Shown one piece after another: positions 11,877-21,611 of a DNA stretch of 64,000 nt. The DNA lies in NCBI RefSeq assembly GCF_002804025.1, contig NZ_CP024969.1, positions 558,001-622,000 of the forward strand, in the 5' to 3' direction. Source of the DNA: Mesoplasma tabanidae (GTDB taxonomy: Bacteria; Bacillota_I; Bacilli_A; Mycoplasmatales; Mycoplasmataceae). The translations under genes and the position numbers were made by a program. The notes beneath the pieces are model-generated. The model worked only from the letters and a program-made list of their open reading frames with translations. It searched no databases and was not told where the DNA came from. Positions within the stretch are counted from its first letter, which is position 1, and every line of letters begins with the position of its first letter.

Positions 11877-12321
11877 ATTTTAGCTTTTTTGGTAGAACAA
11901 AAAAGCCATTAAGTTAGTTTCAAACTTTTCTTTTTTAGCAAGTTTTAAAAGCATTTATAATATTTTTTATGTACTCTTTTTTAATTTCTGACTCTTATGT
12001 TTTTAATCAGCAAAGAAAAACAATATTTTTAAATTGTTTTAGTAGTTGCAAATTGAAAGCAGCAGACAATGTATTTTACGCATTAAAAACATTATCTACA
12101 TCTTTTTAAATTTGTTCAAAATATAATTTTAATATAATATTCTTATAGTTTAATAATTCAATCATTTTAAGATTTTAGCCCTTTTTAAAAACCTGCACCA
12201 TTCTATAAAATAAAAGTTTTTGATATCTTCATATAGTCTATTTATCAATATTCTTAAACCTATTAAAAAAAATAATTTGTCAACCTTATTTATTTTTCCT
12301 ATTTTAATCAACTTTTTTTAA
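11877..12321. other. gene-free stretch of about 445 bases
   Basis: AT-rich with no reading frame of useful length on either strand and no clear hairpin. A weak plus-strand promoter-like string (TATAAT near 12133) is probably chance. Confidence 0.4.
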
Positions 12322-12828
12322 TTAATTTTCAGTCAGTTCTTTTACTTTTACTTTATTAATATAATTACTTACATAATCTTTAAATTCTTCATCAGTCATT
12401 TCTTCTTTCATATTCATATTAGCATTACAAATATTTTTACCTGAATATAATATGTTTAAAATTGCTATAATAGTCAAAAGCACTCATACACCATATAACC
12501 CTCAACCAATATATAAATCTAAATTATGAATTGGAAATAAGTCAGCAACAATAATAGGAGTTAAATTTAATTGAATCATCATAAAAAAGATTCCAAATAT
12601 TAATGAAATAAATAAAGCTCAGTTTAATTTTAAATAACGATCTTTTCTTTCATTCTTTACATATTCTAAGTAAACTGTTTGTTTTTCAGTTAAATTTTTC
12701 ATTTTTCAATGACGATTAAGACTAGAAAATATTAATAAAATTATTCAAATAATAAAAACAGCTATAATAGTCCATAAAAATGAAAACATATTTGCTCCTC
12801 AGATTGATAAACCTGATGCTAGTAACAT
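12322..12828 (-). CDS. small integral membrane protein, unknown function
   Basis: 168 residues, interrupted in the standard code by TGA (Trp) codons and so easily missed. About four hydrophobic segments, a charged loop (around residues 40-65) and an acidic/basic C-terminal tail (MKEEMTDEEFKDYV). ATG 12826-12828 is preceded by GAGGTGA at good spacing and by a TATAAT -10 box at 12852-12857. It is separated from the upstream ABC operon by a terminator, so it is transcribed alone. I do not recognise a family. Confidence 0.75.
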
Positions 12829-12883
12829 TGAAAAATCACCTCTTAATTATGATTATACAAACTTAATATAAATAAAATAAAAA

Positions 12884-12904
12884 ACCGAACAAATTAATTC
12901 GGTT
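12884..12904 (-). terminator. intrinsic terminator of ABC-2 operon
   Basis: AACCGAA/TTCGGTT stem followed by TTTTTTATTTTATTT on the minus strand, just after the permease stop at 12912. Confidence 0.85.
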
Positions 12905-12911
12905 TTAAAAA

Positions 12912-13688
12912 TTATAATAATAAATCTTTTGATTTAAATACATATGAGGAAGCTACAAATAGACCTGCTCCTATAATAAGCATTGCTAAATACTGACCTA
13001 TTCATTTATCTGCAGAAGCCAAAATATATTTACCATTTTCAAATTCAAAAACATTTGTTCTGTTATATAAACTGTTTAAAGTTAAATATTTTAATGAATC
13101 TAATGCATCTACGCTTGAAGACAACATTGAAACAATAAAAAACAAAATTGGTAAACCTGCTCCAACAACATATGATCATATAGCTTTATTAAAATAAGTT
13201 GAAGCTAAAAAAGTTATTCCACAAATCATAAATAACAGTAAAAACATACCAGCTAATGAAGTTATGTAAGCTCCAAGTGTTATATCTATTTTATTAGCAT
13301 TAATTGATATTACTGGTATTGTCAAAATTAGGTTTAAAATAAATCCAATAAATAGACTTAAGCCCATAAAAATAATTTTGGTATTAATAATTGTTGTTCT
13401 TTTCAATGGAGAAGCAACAACATAAGTTATTCTCCCTGTTTGAACCTCTCCAACCATGATTTTGTTTGAAGCAATAATCACAAAAATTAATGGTATTTCA
13501 AAGCCTATTGAAGTGAAAACAGCTAATTGTAAAAGGTTTGCAATTGGAGGCAATTCTTCTACACCTTCAAACTGGTTAATTGTTAAAGGCACAATTAAAT
13601 TAACGAATATAGCAGGCATTATTATTAATATAAGTCAAAGAATAAAATTTGATTTAAAATGTTGCTTAATGATTGCCTTGTTTATCAT
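12912..13688 (-). CDS. ABC-2 type transporter permease
   Basis: A 258-residue integral membrane protein with about six hydrophobic segments. The loop after TM2 contains GEVQTGRITYVVASPLKR, the cytoplasmic loop pattern of ABC-2 permeases in which a helix docks to the ATPase. The start at 13688 lies one base beyond the stop of the ATPase gene, so the two subunits are translationally coupled. It forms an exporter or lipid/drug transporter with 13690-14589; substrate unknown. Confidence 0.85.
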
Positions 13689-13689
13689 A

Positions 13690-14589
13690 CTATTCACCAT
13701 CCTTTTTAAACTTATAGAAATCCATAAAGTATTCTTCTAATGTAAAAGGTATTTCCTTGAATATTTTTGTATCAAACTTAGAAATTATTTGCATTAATTT
13801 TTTTATTTGATTTTGTTTTAAATGAATAATTACTTTTTTATTTTCAATCGTTTCTATTTTTTTATATTCATTAGTAAATAATTTTAAATCAGTTTTATTT
13901 TTAAAAACTATTTCAAATTTTTTATTTTCATTATATTTAATTTCATCCATATCAATATTTGAAACAATTCTTCCATTTTTTACAATCGCTACTCTGTCAC
14001 ATGTTTTTTCAATTTCTTGAAAAATATGAGAACTCAAAATAACAGTTCTTCCTTCTGCCTTAACCTCTTTAATTAAACTAATGAATTTTTGCTGCATTAA
14101 TGGATCTAAACCTGATGTTGGTTCATCAAGTATTAATATTTTTGGTTTATGCATAAATGCACAAATTAAACTAACTTTTTGTTTCATTCCCTTTGACATT
14201 CTTTTAATTTTGACTTTTGGATCAAATTCTCAGAATTCAATTAGCTCTTCTACATATTTTCAATCTTTTAGTTTTCTAATTTCAAATATATATTTTATGA
14301 ATTCTATTCCAGTCATAAATTCTGGCATTGAAATTTCTCCAGGAACATAACCCAAGATAGAGTTAACTTTATCTGCATCTTTTCATGCATTAATTCCATC
14401 AACTATAATTTTTCCTTTTTGTGGTTTCATAAAACCAAGAATGTGCCTAATAGTTGTTGATTTACCAGCTCCGTTTGGACCTAAATAACCAAAAACTTCT
14501 CCTTCTCTTATAGAAAGATTAATGTCATATATTCCATGACCATTTTTAAATTCTTTTGTTAAATTATTTATTTTAATTAATTCTTTCAT
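13690..14589 (-). CDS. ABC transporter ATP-binding protein
   Basis: A 299-residue ATPase. Walker A GPNGAGKS is at 37-44, signature SKGMKQK near 132, Walker B ILILDEPT just after, H-loop LSSHIF. The C-terminal ~80 residues form the accessory domain common in drug or lantibiotic-immunity-like ABC-2 ATPases. ATG 14587-14589 has GGAGGAAAA upstream. The partner permease follows by one base, and a hydrophobic protein gene (14609-15247) precedes it in the same operon. Confidence 0.92.
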
Positions 14590-14608
14590 TTTTTTCCTCC
14601 TTGTTTAA

Positions 14609-15247
14609 TTAAACTAATAAAAGTTTTTTTGTAGGTGGATTTACGCTCATGTGATTACTAATTAATAAAATTTTGTTTAAAAAGAGCTGTAGCATTAATT
14701 GAAACTTAAATATAAATGCTTTAATTCTATAAAATGATTTTGAAATTATTTTAATTATTAAGTTAATGTAATTTTTAATAAAATCTTTTAAACTAACAAA
14801 TAATTTATCAAAAATAAATTTAAATTCATAGTTTTTAACTAATTTGATAGTACTTACATTGAAGAAAAATATAACGAAGAAAAATATACTTGAAATAAAT
14901 GAAATTGAAAATATAAAATTGTTTCAATATAAAGCAGTAAATTGATTAATATTTTTATGAACGATAATTTGAATTAATTCATGTATGTATAATGATGTTC
15001 ATAGAATTCTAATTAATGTATCCATTAAACTAAAATGCAATTTTTCACTATTATAAATAGACTTAAAAGATTTAATCATATTAACAAAAAAGAAAATTGC
15101 TAAATTTGCTGAAAATAAAGCATAGAAAAAATCAGTAAAGAATAACCTTAAAGAAATAGAGAATATAAAAAATAAAATATACAAAACATAAAATATAAAC
15201 TTTCAAGTAGATATTTCTGCTTTAAAATCTTTTAATATTTTTTTCAT
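14609..15247 (-). CDS. multi-pass membrane protein, first gene of ABC-2 operon
   Basis: 212 residues, with at least four hydrophobic helices and basic loops; very Phe/Ile/Lys-rich. It ends 19 bases before the ATPase gene, so it may be an accessory subunit of that transporter, but I recognise no family. No clear Shine-Dalgarno: an extended -10 (TGCTATTAT, 15257-15265) sits only 9 bases before the ATG, so the mRNA leader would be very short. Confidence 0.7.
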
Positions 15248-15393
15248 ATTAGATTTATAATAGCATAAAAAAAATATAATTATTCTTATCAAATTTTTTA
15301 TTGATAAATTGCTAACATTTAAAACATTTGCTATTTAAATTTATTCATTGTTTTTAATTATATTTAGCTAAATATAATTCATAAAAATAAAAT

Positions 15394-15421
15394 TTTACTT
15401 TTTTTAAAATAAGAATATAAT
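15394..15421 (+). promoter_or_regulatory. candidate promoter of toxin transcript
   Basis: TTTACT (15394-15399), a 16-base spacer, TATAAT (15416-15421). It is followed by an AAGGAG site and a 10-codon ORF. It is the best promoter upstream of the plus-strand toxin gene and gives a leader of roughly 190 bases. Confidence 0.5.
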
Positions 15422-15441
15422 GAAATTAAGGAGATAAAAAA

Positions 15442-15474
15442 GTGGATTGGTTGGGTGGGCAAAGCGTATATTAG
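15442..15474 (+). CDS. possible 10-codon leader peptide
   Basis: GTG start 6 bases after AAGGAGAT, encoding VDWLGGQSVY, stop TAG at 15472-15474. The coding stretch contains GGATTGGTTGGGTGGG, which is extraordinary in this AT-rich genome and fits a two-tetrad G-quadruplex. The stop codon directly abuts the hairpin at 15475-15497. Spacing and position suit a regulatory leader peptide upstream of the toxin gene, but such a short ORF could be chance. Confidence 0.35.
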   Translation: MDWLGGQSVY

Positions 15475-15497
15475 AATCTACTTATGATAAGTAGATT
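15475..15497 (+). promoter_or_regulatory. perfect 10-bp hairpin in toxin leader
   Basis: AATCTACTTA/TAAGTAGATT with a 3-base loop. No T-run follows on either strand, so it is not a normal intrinsic terminator; it could stabilise or regulate the toxin mRNA. Confidence 0.5.
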
Positions 15498-15615
15498 TAA
15501 AATAAAATTTCATTCAGCATATATTTTTCAAATTTTATAAATGTCTATTAATAGCTATTAGTACTATGTTTATGTTTTTTGAAAAAATATTTTGCAAAGA
15601 AAAGAGATGATATAT

Positions 15616-16488
15616 ATGAAATTTTTATTATCCGTATTAGGCAGTTTAAATGTATTTTCAATTTCAGCAGGAGCAATAACAACGCCTGTAAATAATAACA
15701 TTGCAAAAATAAGTTTAAGTGACCAAGCTAATTTTACAAATATTAATGATTATTTAAATAGTATTTTATTACTATACTATTATACAGAATACCATGATTT
15801 TGTTGAAGAAGATGGATACTTAAAAGTATGTAATGTTGACTCATTTTCAATAAGTGATCCTAAATTCCTTGAAGATCCTATTATTACAAATACACCAGCA
15901 AAATACTCTCAAAAAACATTAGTTCATTCAGAAAATGATAACTTAAAAAATGATAGCGATGAACAACAAACAATGCAGTCTGCTAGTTTTTCAAAAACTT
16001 ATATTGATTCACTTGCGTACAGTACTACAAAAACAGTTGGATTAGAACTACAAGCACCAATTAAATTTTTAAATACTAAATTGAATTTTACTTTTTCTTC
16101 AAATAAAACAACAACTAATACAACGCAAACTAAATTAACTGCACCTTCTCAAGGCATCAAAGTACCTGCTCATTCAAAAATGTCAGTAACATACAACATT
16201 TATGAACAAAATAAAATATATAACGAACTAATAAGTGGTAAATTAGATCCAGATACAATGATTCAAGCTAAATTCACTAATGATATGTCTATTTGATCAG
16301 GAAACTATCGAACTTATTCAATTAATGATTCAATTGGAAAAATTATGTCTTGTTTATATGATAATAATCTAGGACCAGATGATAATAATGTTATTTATAA
16401 AAAAGGCGATGATATTTATGTTCAAACAAATGCTAAAATTCAAACAATTACAAATGAACTTGATGTAGATATTAAACCAGAAAATTAA
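15616..16488 (+). CDS. ETX/MTX2-like (aerolysin-type) secreted pore-forming toxin
   Basis: A 290-residue protein. An N-terminal signal peptide (MKFLLSVLGSLNVFSISAGA) is followed by a beta-rich body. About residues 125-205 show the family pattern: Ser/Thr-rich amphipathic strands (TTKTVGLELQAPIKF, then SSNKTTTNTTQTK) and the motif PSQGIKVPAHSKMSVTYNI, which closely parallels PSQ-I-VPA in clostridial epsilon toxin and mosquitocidal Mtx2. Such toxins oligomerise and insert a beta-barrel pore into host membranes. ATG 15616 was chosen over an in-frame ATG at 15592 because it begins the signal peptide and follows AAAGAGATGA. It is the only long plus-strand gene in the first 30 kb, and its isolation suggests acquisition by transfer. 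Target cell unknown. Confidence 0.78.
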
Positions 16489-16532
16489 AAATAAAGATTT
16501 AAAATGGCAATAAAACATTGTCTAATAAAAAA

Positions 16533-16558
16533 TAAGTCATTTCAATATTGAAATGACT
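16533..16558. terminator. bidirectional intrinsic terminator
   Basis: Perfect palindromic stem AAGTCATTTCAA/TTGAAATGACTT with T-rich flanks on both strands. It ends the toxin gene (+) and pepV (-). Confidence 0.85.
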
Positions 16559-16610
16559 TTTTATTTGCTTTGTTAAAAATTGTCAATTGTCTTTAATAAA
16601 TTAGTAGCTT

Positions 16611-17963
16611 TTATTTAGCCAACTTAGTTATTGCTTTAGCATATATTTTAATCATTTTTTGAAGCTCTTCAATAGTAGCAAACTCATTATAATCATGCAT
16701 TGGTGAATCTTCTAAATTCATAACAGCACCAAAAGCAATTAAGTTAGGCATTGTTTTAGCATAAGTTCCACCACCCATTGCTTGAGGTTGGCTAACCATG
16801 TCACCAGTAATTTCTTGATAAACTTGCATAATGTTTTTAACAACTTCTCCATCTTTTGGAAAGTATACAGCGTCTTCAATTCTTTGTTTACTATGCTCTA
16901 AACCGTACTTATTAAATGCTTCTTCAATAATTGGAAAGAACTTAGCTTTAGGTTCTGATAATACAGGTATTCTAAAATTGAATGTAAACATTCCTTTTTT
17001 ATCTTTAATATCAATAATTCCAATATTTTGAGTTAAATCACCTGTTTCATCAGCGATATTCTCAAAAATATTTGACATATTAAAATTCAAATGAGCTTCT
17101 TTTGCGATAAATTGAATTAAGGGATGCTTAATACCTATTTCATCCATAGCAAATGCTAGGTGAGATACAGCATTAACTCCAACATGTGGAGTAGAAGCGT
17201 GACCTGGTTTTCCTTTAACAATTAATTCATCATTATTAATTGAAGTATTAATATCTTTCATTGTATCTAATTTAGCTTTAATTTCTTCAATTCTAGGTCC
17301 TTTGTAAGAAACCTTGTCACAAATCATGTTATAAGCTTCTCCACCTTTAATTTCAAAATCACAAGGTACATTAGCAATGACATCCATATTATTAATTCAT
17401 TTTTCAGCATATACACAAGGGAATAAACCATCAGGAACATAACCAGCTGATGCAATTCCATGATCAGCTACATATTTTTCCATACATTCTCATGTAGTTT
17501 CTTCACTTAGCCCAAAAATCATTCTAATTTTATAAGTATCTGATTTTCAATTATGATCTTTTAAATATTTAAGAGCATATAAATTCATCATTGTTGGACC
17601 TTTATCATCAATAGAACCACGTCCAATTAGTTTTCCATCTTTTTCAATTGGTTCAAATGGATTAGTAACTCATTCTGACATATCACCAGCAGGAACTACA
17701 TCTAAATGACACAAGATTACATATAATTCTTTACCTTCACCATATTCTAAAAAACCATATTTATTAGTTTCATCACGATATGTTTGAAAACCTAATTCAT
17801 TTCCTAATTTTAAAATATAGTCTAATGCATCATTAACCCCTTTTCCAAAAGGCATATTTCCAATTGGATCTGCTAATACTGATGGTATTCTAATTAATTC
17901 TTTAGTTTTTTCTAAAGCTTCTGTAAAGTATTTTTCTAATAATAATCTGTTGTTAATTTCCAT
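16611..17963 (-). CDS. pepV: dipeptidase PepV, M20 metallopeptidase
   Basis: A 450-residue cytosolic zinc dipeptidase that cleaves dipeptides from imported peptides. Metal-binding motifs are present: HLDVVPAGD near residue 86, GRGSIDDKGP near 115, GLSEETTW near 150 for the general base and metal Glu, and AMGGGTYA plus a C-terminal PMHDYNEF. Length fits PepV (about 450-470). ATG 17961-17963 has AAGGAGAA upstream. It follows the DnaJ-domain gene by 10 bases and is followed by the 16533-16558 terminator. Confidence 0.92.
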
Positions 17964-17973
17964 AATATTCTCC

Positions 17974-18882
17974 TTAATTAACTTTGTTAATTGATTTTAA
18001 AAATTGATAAGCTCGGTTTATTTCAACCATTTTATCTTTTGCTTCAACTGTTTTATTTTTATCTGGATGATAAGTCATTGCCAATTTACGATATTGTTTT
18101 TTTATTTCATCACTTGATGATTTTTCACTAACACCCAGTGTTTGATAAGCTCAATTGATATCACTAAACTGATCTGACATTTTTGATTGTCTTTGTTGTT
18201 GATATGTATATTGTTGATATTGATTGTTATTTGTATATCTCTCTGATTGTTGATAAACTCCAGATTGCTTATACAATTCATTAATTAAATCATTAATTGC
18301 TTTTGTAAATCATGAATGCATTAAACTGACTTCTTTATCAATATCTAATAATGCATCTCCTTTTAAAAAATCTATTTTAGCTTTTAATATTCTAGGCACA
18401 AAACCTTGAGTAACTACTTTCATATATATATTTAAAGATTCATTGTAAAATTTCATTAAAAAGTTTCGATTTTGATAATTATCTTCTAAACCAGTCTGAT
18501 CAAACGCTTTTAATAACTTCCTTTGTTCAACTAATCAAAAATTTAATATTTTTGATTGAGCATTTTTTAATTCTTCAATAACATCATTTGTTGTTGTAAA
18601 CGAAAAGTTATTCTTTAATAAATATTCTTTTGTATTATTAAACTCCGAGTTGAAAGGAAACTCTTCAAAGCTTTCAAAATAATCATATTTTGATACTAAA
18701 ACAGTTCTTTTAGTATTTCTCATTCATACTTTACGATTAGTGCTTAATAGCTCTTCATTTTTCCTTATTTGAACATCTGGTGATTCTATCCGATTCTTTT
18801 TGAATGTAAATAAAAACGTTATTGATCCAATAACAAATAAAGCTAGAATTATACAAAGTATAATAATTAACATTTTTACCAT
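17974..18882 (-). CDS. membrane-anchored DnaJ-domain protein
   Basis: 302 residues: an N-terminal transmembrane helix (about 4-27), a long polar middle, a Gln/Tyr-rich linker around 215-235, and a C-terminal J domain (about 240-300) with [19 protein letters not shown] and the essential HPD tripeptide in YHPDKN. It should stimulate Hsp70 (DnaK) at the membrane. The J domain at the C-terminus after a TM is like DjlA-type or mollicute DnaJ-like proteins. ATG 18880-18882 follows AAGAGGTAT; pepV is immediately downstream in the same operon. Confidence 0.85.
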
Positions 18883-18931
18883 TTTATACCTCTTTAGTGT
18901 TTATAATATTTTAACAAAATAAACAAAAAAA

Positions 18932-18952
18932 ATTAGTCAAGAAATTGACTAA
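18932..18952 (-). terminator. intrinsic terminator of rplU-prp-rpmA operon
   Basis: ATTAGTCAA/TTGACTAAT stem followed by TTTTTTTT on the minus strand. Confidence 0.85.
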
Positions 18953-18969
18953 TTGATTTTTATGAATAA

Positions 18970-19257
18970 TTATTCAGCAGGAGCAACAACTTTAACTCTT
19001 GTACGACCTTTTCCAAATTTTTCATATTTAACGATTCCTGATACTAATGCAAATAAAGTATCATCTCCACCACGTCCAACATTTTGACCTGGGTGAATTT
19101 TTGTACCTCTTTGTCTAAAGATGATTGAACCTGCGTTTGCAAATTGTCCATCAGCTTTTTTAGCTCCTAAACGTTTTGATTCTGAGTCACGACCGTTTTT
19201 AGTTGACCCTACTCCTTTTTTAGAAGCGAAGAATTGTAAATTTAATATAAAACGCAT
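18970..19257 (-). CDS. rpmA: 50S ribosomal protein L27
   Basis: 95 residues. The N-terminal extension [13 protein letters not shown] is the Firmicutes/mollicute type, removed by the Prp protease before the protein enters the 50S subunit. The mature core has [17 protein letters not shown] and [20 protein letters not shown]. The start ATG (19255-19257) lies one base after the prp stop, and its GGAGGT site lies inside the end of prp. Confidence 0.98.
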   Translation of the reverse strand: MRFILNLQFFASKKGVGSTKNGRDSESKRLGAKKADGQFANAGSIIFRQRGTKIHPGQNVGRGGDDTLFALVSGIVKYEKFGKGRTRVKVVAPAE

Positions 19258-19258
19258 A

Positions 19259-19573
19259 TTAGTATACCTCCATAATTTCTATAAACTGTTTGTATTGTGT
19301 TTGTATTGTTGATAATTGTATTTTTAACATTTTCAACATTATTTGTAAAGATTGATTTTGTAGATTGTTATTTGTAATAATAATCTTATTTTCTAAAACT
19401 TTTAAATCAACTTCTTTTAAAAAGTGAATGTCTAAAGCATTTAATGCTCCAAACATAATTCCTGAAACAGCTGCGCATACAAGATCTTGTCCGTAAGGTC
19501 CAGATTCAGCATGCCCTAATATTTCGAATTGTTTTAACAATTCACCTTCATTTTTAATTTTGACTTTAATCAT
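19259..19573 (-). CDS. prp: ribosomal-processing cysteine protease Prp
   Basis: 104 residues. [18 protein letters not shown] near residues 20-37 holds the conserved His and catalytic Cys of Prp (YsxB). It cleaves the L27 N-terminal extension; the uncleaved NLQFF-type extension in the neighbouring rpmA confirms the pairing. It sits between rplU and rpmA with 1-2 base spacing, the standard operon order. Confidence 0.96.
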   Translation of the reverse strand: MIKVKIKNEGELLKQFEILGHAESGPYGQDLVCAAVSGIMFGALNALDIHFLKEVDLKVLENKIIITNNNLQNQSLQIMLKMLKIQLSTIQTQYKQFIEIMEVY

Positions 19574-19575
19574 AA

Positions 19576-19875
19576 TTAAGCTTCAATTTTTTCAATTTTT
19601 ACTTTTGTATATGGTTGTCTGTGACCATAAACTTTATTAACGTTTTTCTTAGGGTGGTATCTAACTACACGAATTTTTTTACCTTTACCTTGTTTAACGA
19701 TTGTACCAGTAACTTTAGCACCTTGTACTAATGGGCTACCAAATTTTCCATCAACCATTAAAACCTCTTCGAAAGTAACTTCAGTGTTTAATTCACCTTC
19801 TAATTTTTCGATAAAGATTTCCATTCCAGCTTCAACTTTAATTTGTTTTCCACCTGTTTTTATAATTGCGAACAT
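19576..19875 (-). CDS. rplU: 50S ribosomal protein L21
   Basis: 99 residues: [17 protein letters not shown] start, [15 protein letters not shown] and the C-terminal [18 protein letters not shown] signature that contacts 23S rRNA. ATG 19873-19875 was chosen rather than an upstream in-frame codon because it follows GGAGGATAAAT and begins the conserved N-terminus. First gene of rplU-prp-rpmA. Confidence 0.98.
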   Translation of the reverse strand: MFAIIKTGGKQIKVEAGMEIFIEKLEGELNTEVTFEEVLMVDGKFGSPLVQGAKVTGTIVKQGKGKKIRVVRYHPKKNVNKVYGHRQPYTKVKIEKIEA

Positions 19876-19966
19876 ATTTATCCTCCAGTCTAGACTCGCC
19901 TTCATACGTGAGATATAAATCTGCTTATGTACGTATTGGTTAAGAGCGGTTGAAACTTGATTTCAA
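19876..19966 (-). ncRNA. probable L21 leader (ribosomal protein autoregulatory leader)
   Basis: The 5' UTR of rplU between the promoter and the ribosome-binding site contains several pairing segments (for example TTGAAATCAAGTTTCAA and ACGTA/TACGT) and ends GAAGGCGAGTCTAGACTGGAGG. Position and operon match the L21 leader family known upstream of rplU-ysxB-rpmA in Firmicutes. A covariance-model search would confirm it. Confidence 0.65.
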
Positions 19967-19973
19967 CATTTAA

Positions 19974-20002
19974 ATGATACTACAAACCAATTTATAATTC
20001 AA
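19974..20002 (-). promoter_or_regulatory. promoter of rplU operon
   Basis: TTGAAT (19997-20002), a 17-base spacer, TATCAT (19974-19979) on the minus strand. It gives a leader of about 90 bases. Confidence 0.65.
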
Positions 20003-20037
20003 CTAAAGCGTTAACAACTTAATTTATTTACCAATTT

Positions 20038-20430
20038 TTAACCAAAATACTTATTAAAAACTATTTCTTTAACCACATTAGCATCTAAACTAGTGTTAAC
20101 AGGCTGTGATAATTCTAAATTACTATTTTGATTAATTAGACTATTATCAAATGATCTCATAGTTTCTAATTTAACAATATTTTCTGAAATATTACTATTA
20201 CCATTTAACTTAACAGACGTTGTATCATCAAATTCGAAACTTGAATTACCCATTTTAAATTTTGCTTTATCATGTCCTTTAGCAGCTTCTATATAAGCAA
20301 ATGGTAACATTGCTACATCAATAATAAAATCTCCAGTTTTACCAATAATAGAACCTATTCCATTTAACAAAGCTCCTGAAGCAGCTCCACCTTTAATATC
20401 TTTTAATTCATTATCTTTCAACTTTTGCAT
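20038..20430 (-). CDS. double-glycine-leader peptide, bacteriocin-like
   Basis: 130 residues starting MQKLKDNELKDIKGG, a textbook double-glycine leader (LxxxELxxIxGG) as found on class II bacteriocins and peptide pheromones; cleavage would follow Gly15. The next ~40 residues are Gly/Ala-rich and hydrophobic (GALLNGIGSIIGKTGD, with GxxxG spacing), which fits membrane insertion. The remaining ~75 residues are polar, so the product is longer than a usual bacteriocin. No C39-peptidase exporter is in this window. ATG follows AGAGGTAAAT. It has its own upstream region and lies just ahead of the rplU promoter. Confidence 0.6.
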   Translation of the reverse strand: MQKLKDNELKDIKGGAASGALLNGIGSIIGKTGDFIIDVAMLPFAYIEAAKGHDKAKFKMGNSSFEFDDTTSVKLNGNSNISENIVKLETMRSFDNSLINQNSNLELSQPVNTSLDANVVKEIVFNKYFG

Positions 20431-20477
20431 ATTTACCTCTTTTCTAATTTCATATTGTTATTACAAAATAAAATTAA

Positions 20478-20519
20478 AAAGCGTTCTAAAAAAGCAATTT
20501 ATTAAATATTAAACGCTTT
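20478..20519 (-). promoter_or_regulatory. hairpin with T-rich tail upstream of the GG-leader gene
   Basis: AAAGCGTT/AACGCTTT (8 bp, long loop), followed on the minus strand by TTTAATTTTATTTT. It lies between the upstream gene and the GG-leader gene and could terminate read-through or act as an attenuator. Confidence 0.4.
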
Positions 20520-20697
20520 ATATTTTGCACTATAAAGAACAACATAGATAATTAGTTAAAATTCTAAATTATACTTAGTTGAAAGTTTTTCTTTTTTAAT
20601 ATCTTTGTATTTTATTTAGCAAAATACAAATTATAATTAAAGCTTCAGCATTTCATTGTTTCATATAGTATTTATTACTATTAGCAATTTTGATAAT

Positions 20698-21429
20698 TTA
20701 AAATACTTCTTCTTTATCATTGATTAAATACACTAATGACCCAATTCAATTAAAGATATTAATTGATAATACTGAAGTTATTATAAATAAACATTTGATG
20801 ACTTTATTTTTAGTCAAAATTAATTTTCAAGCAAATATTATATTTAATAAATTAATAATAGATAAGCCAGTAAAAGCAATTAGTAAAATTAAAGTAATTT
20901 GATTAAAATTATCTATATTTAATTTTTTAATTAAATCTCTTAAAAAATCTAAGTTAATATTTTCTGGTATTTTAACTTCACCAAAATCTAAAAAATCATT
21001 AATTAATTGTTCAAATTTTTCTTCAGGTAATATTTGATTAAATAAATTTATTACATCTTCTGATTTTAATTGAATTTCTTTATTATCAACAGTAATTGTA
21101 ATGCCTGTTGTATTTAATTTATTAATTATTTCATTATATATTTCTTTTGAATTTGCTTTATCTTTAACAGCTTGTATAGCATCATTAATTAATTTTTCTA
21201 CATTTGTTTTTAAATCTTTTTCAAAAGAATCAACTACTGAAATAATTTTTTCTTGTTTTATGTAAGTAAAAAGTAAAAATAAAATGATTGAAAATAATAT
21301 TAAACCGATGATAATTGTAGAAGAACCAAATAAGTTAAGCAGAATACCATTTTTTCTATGTTTAACTTTTCTATTAAATTTTTTTTCTTCTTTTGAAGGT
21401 TTTTCTTTTATTGTTATATTTTCTTTCAT
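20698..21429 (-). CDS. membrane protein with extracytoplasmic domain, unknown
   Basis: 243 residues. A basic N-terminus (about 1-28) is followed by a transmembrane helix (about 36-58), a ~115-residue Lys/Glu/Ile-rich domain probably outside the cell, then two or three hydrophobic segments from about residue 180 and an acidic KEEVF tail. Starts at 21429 with a GGAAGAC-like site. I do not recognise a family. It stands alone upstream of the GG-leader gene. Confidence 0.72.
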
Positions 21430-21589
21430 TTATATTTGTCTTCCTTAATTTAATAATTAGATTTTACTCTCTTTATTTTAATAAATGTATTTTATATAAC
21501 TAATAATATGAATTTAAAATTAAATAACTTAAAAAAATAATAGTTTAACAACTTATTAAAATACTTTTCATTCAATTTTGCTAAATAAA

Positions 21590-21611
21590 AACTTACTATT
21601 CCTAGTAAGTT
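21590..21611 (-). terminator. intrinsic terminator containing a stop codon
   Basis: AACTTACTA/TAGTAAGTT stem, TTCC loop, T-run on the minus strand. The TAG stop of the permease at 21602 lies inside the hairpin. Confidence 0.85.

Noticed and set aside
15475..15497. Intrinsic terminator upstream of the toxin
   Set aside because: The stem is perfect but no T-run follows on either strand.
15592..15615. Upstream in-frame ATG as the toxin start
   Set aside because: The extra residues MQRKEMIY would precede the signal peptide, and the better-spaced ribosome-binding site serves ATG 15616.
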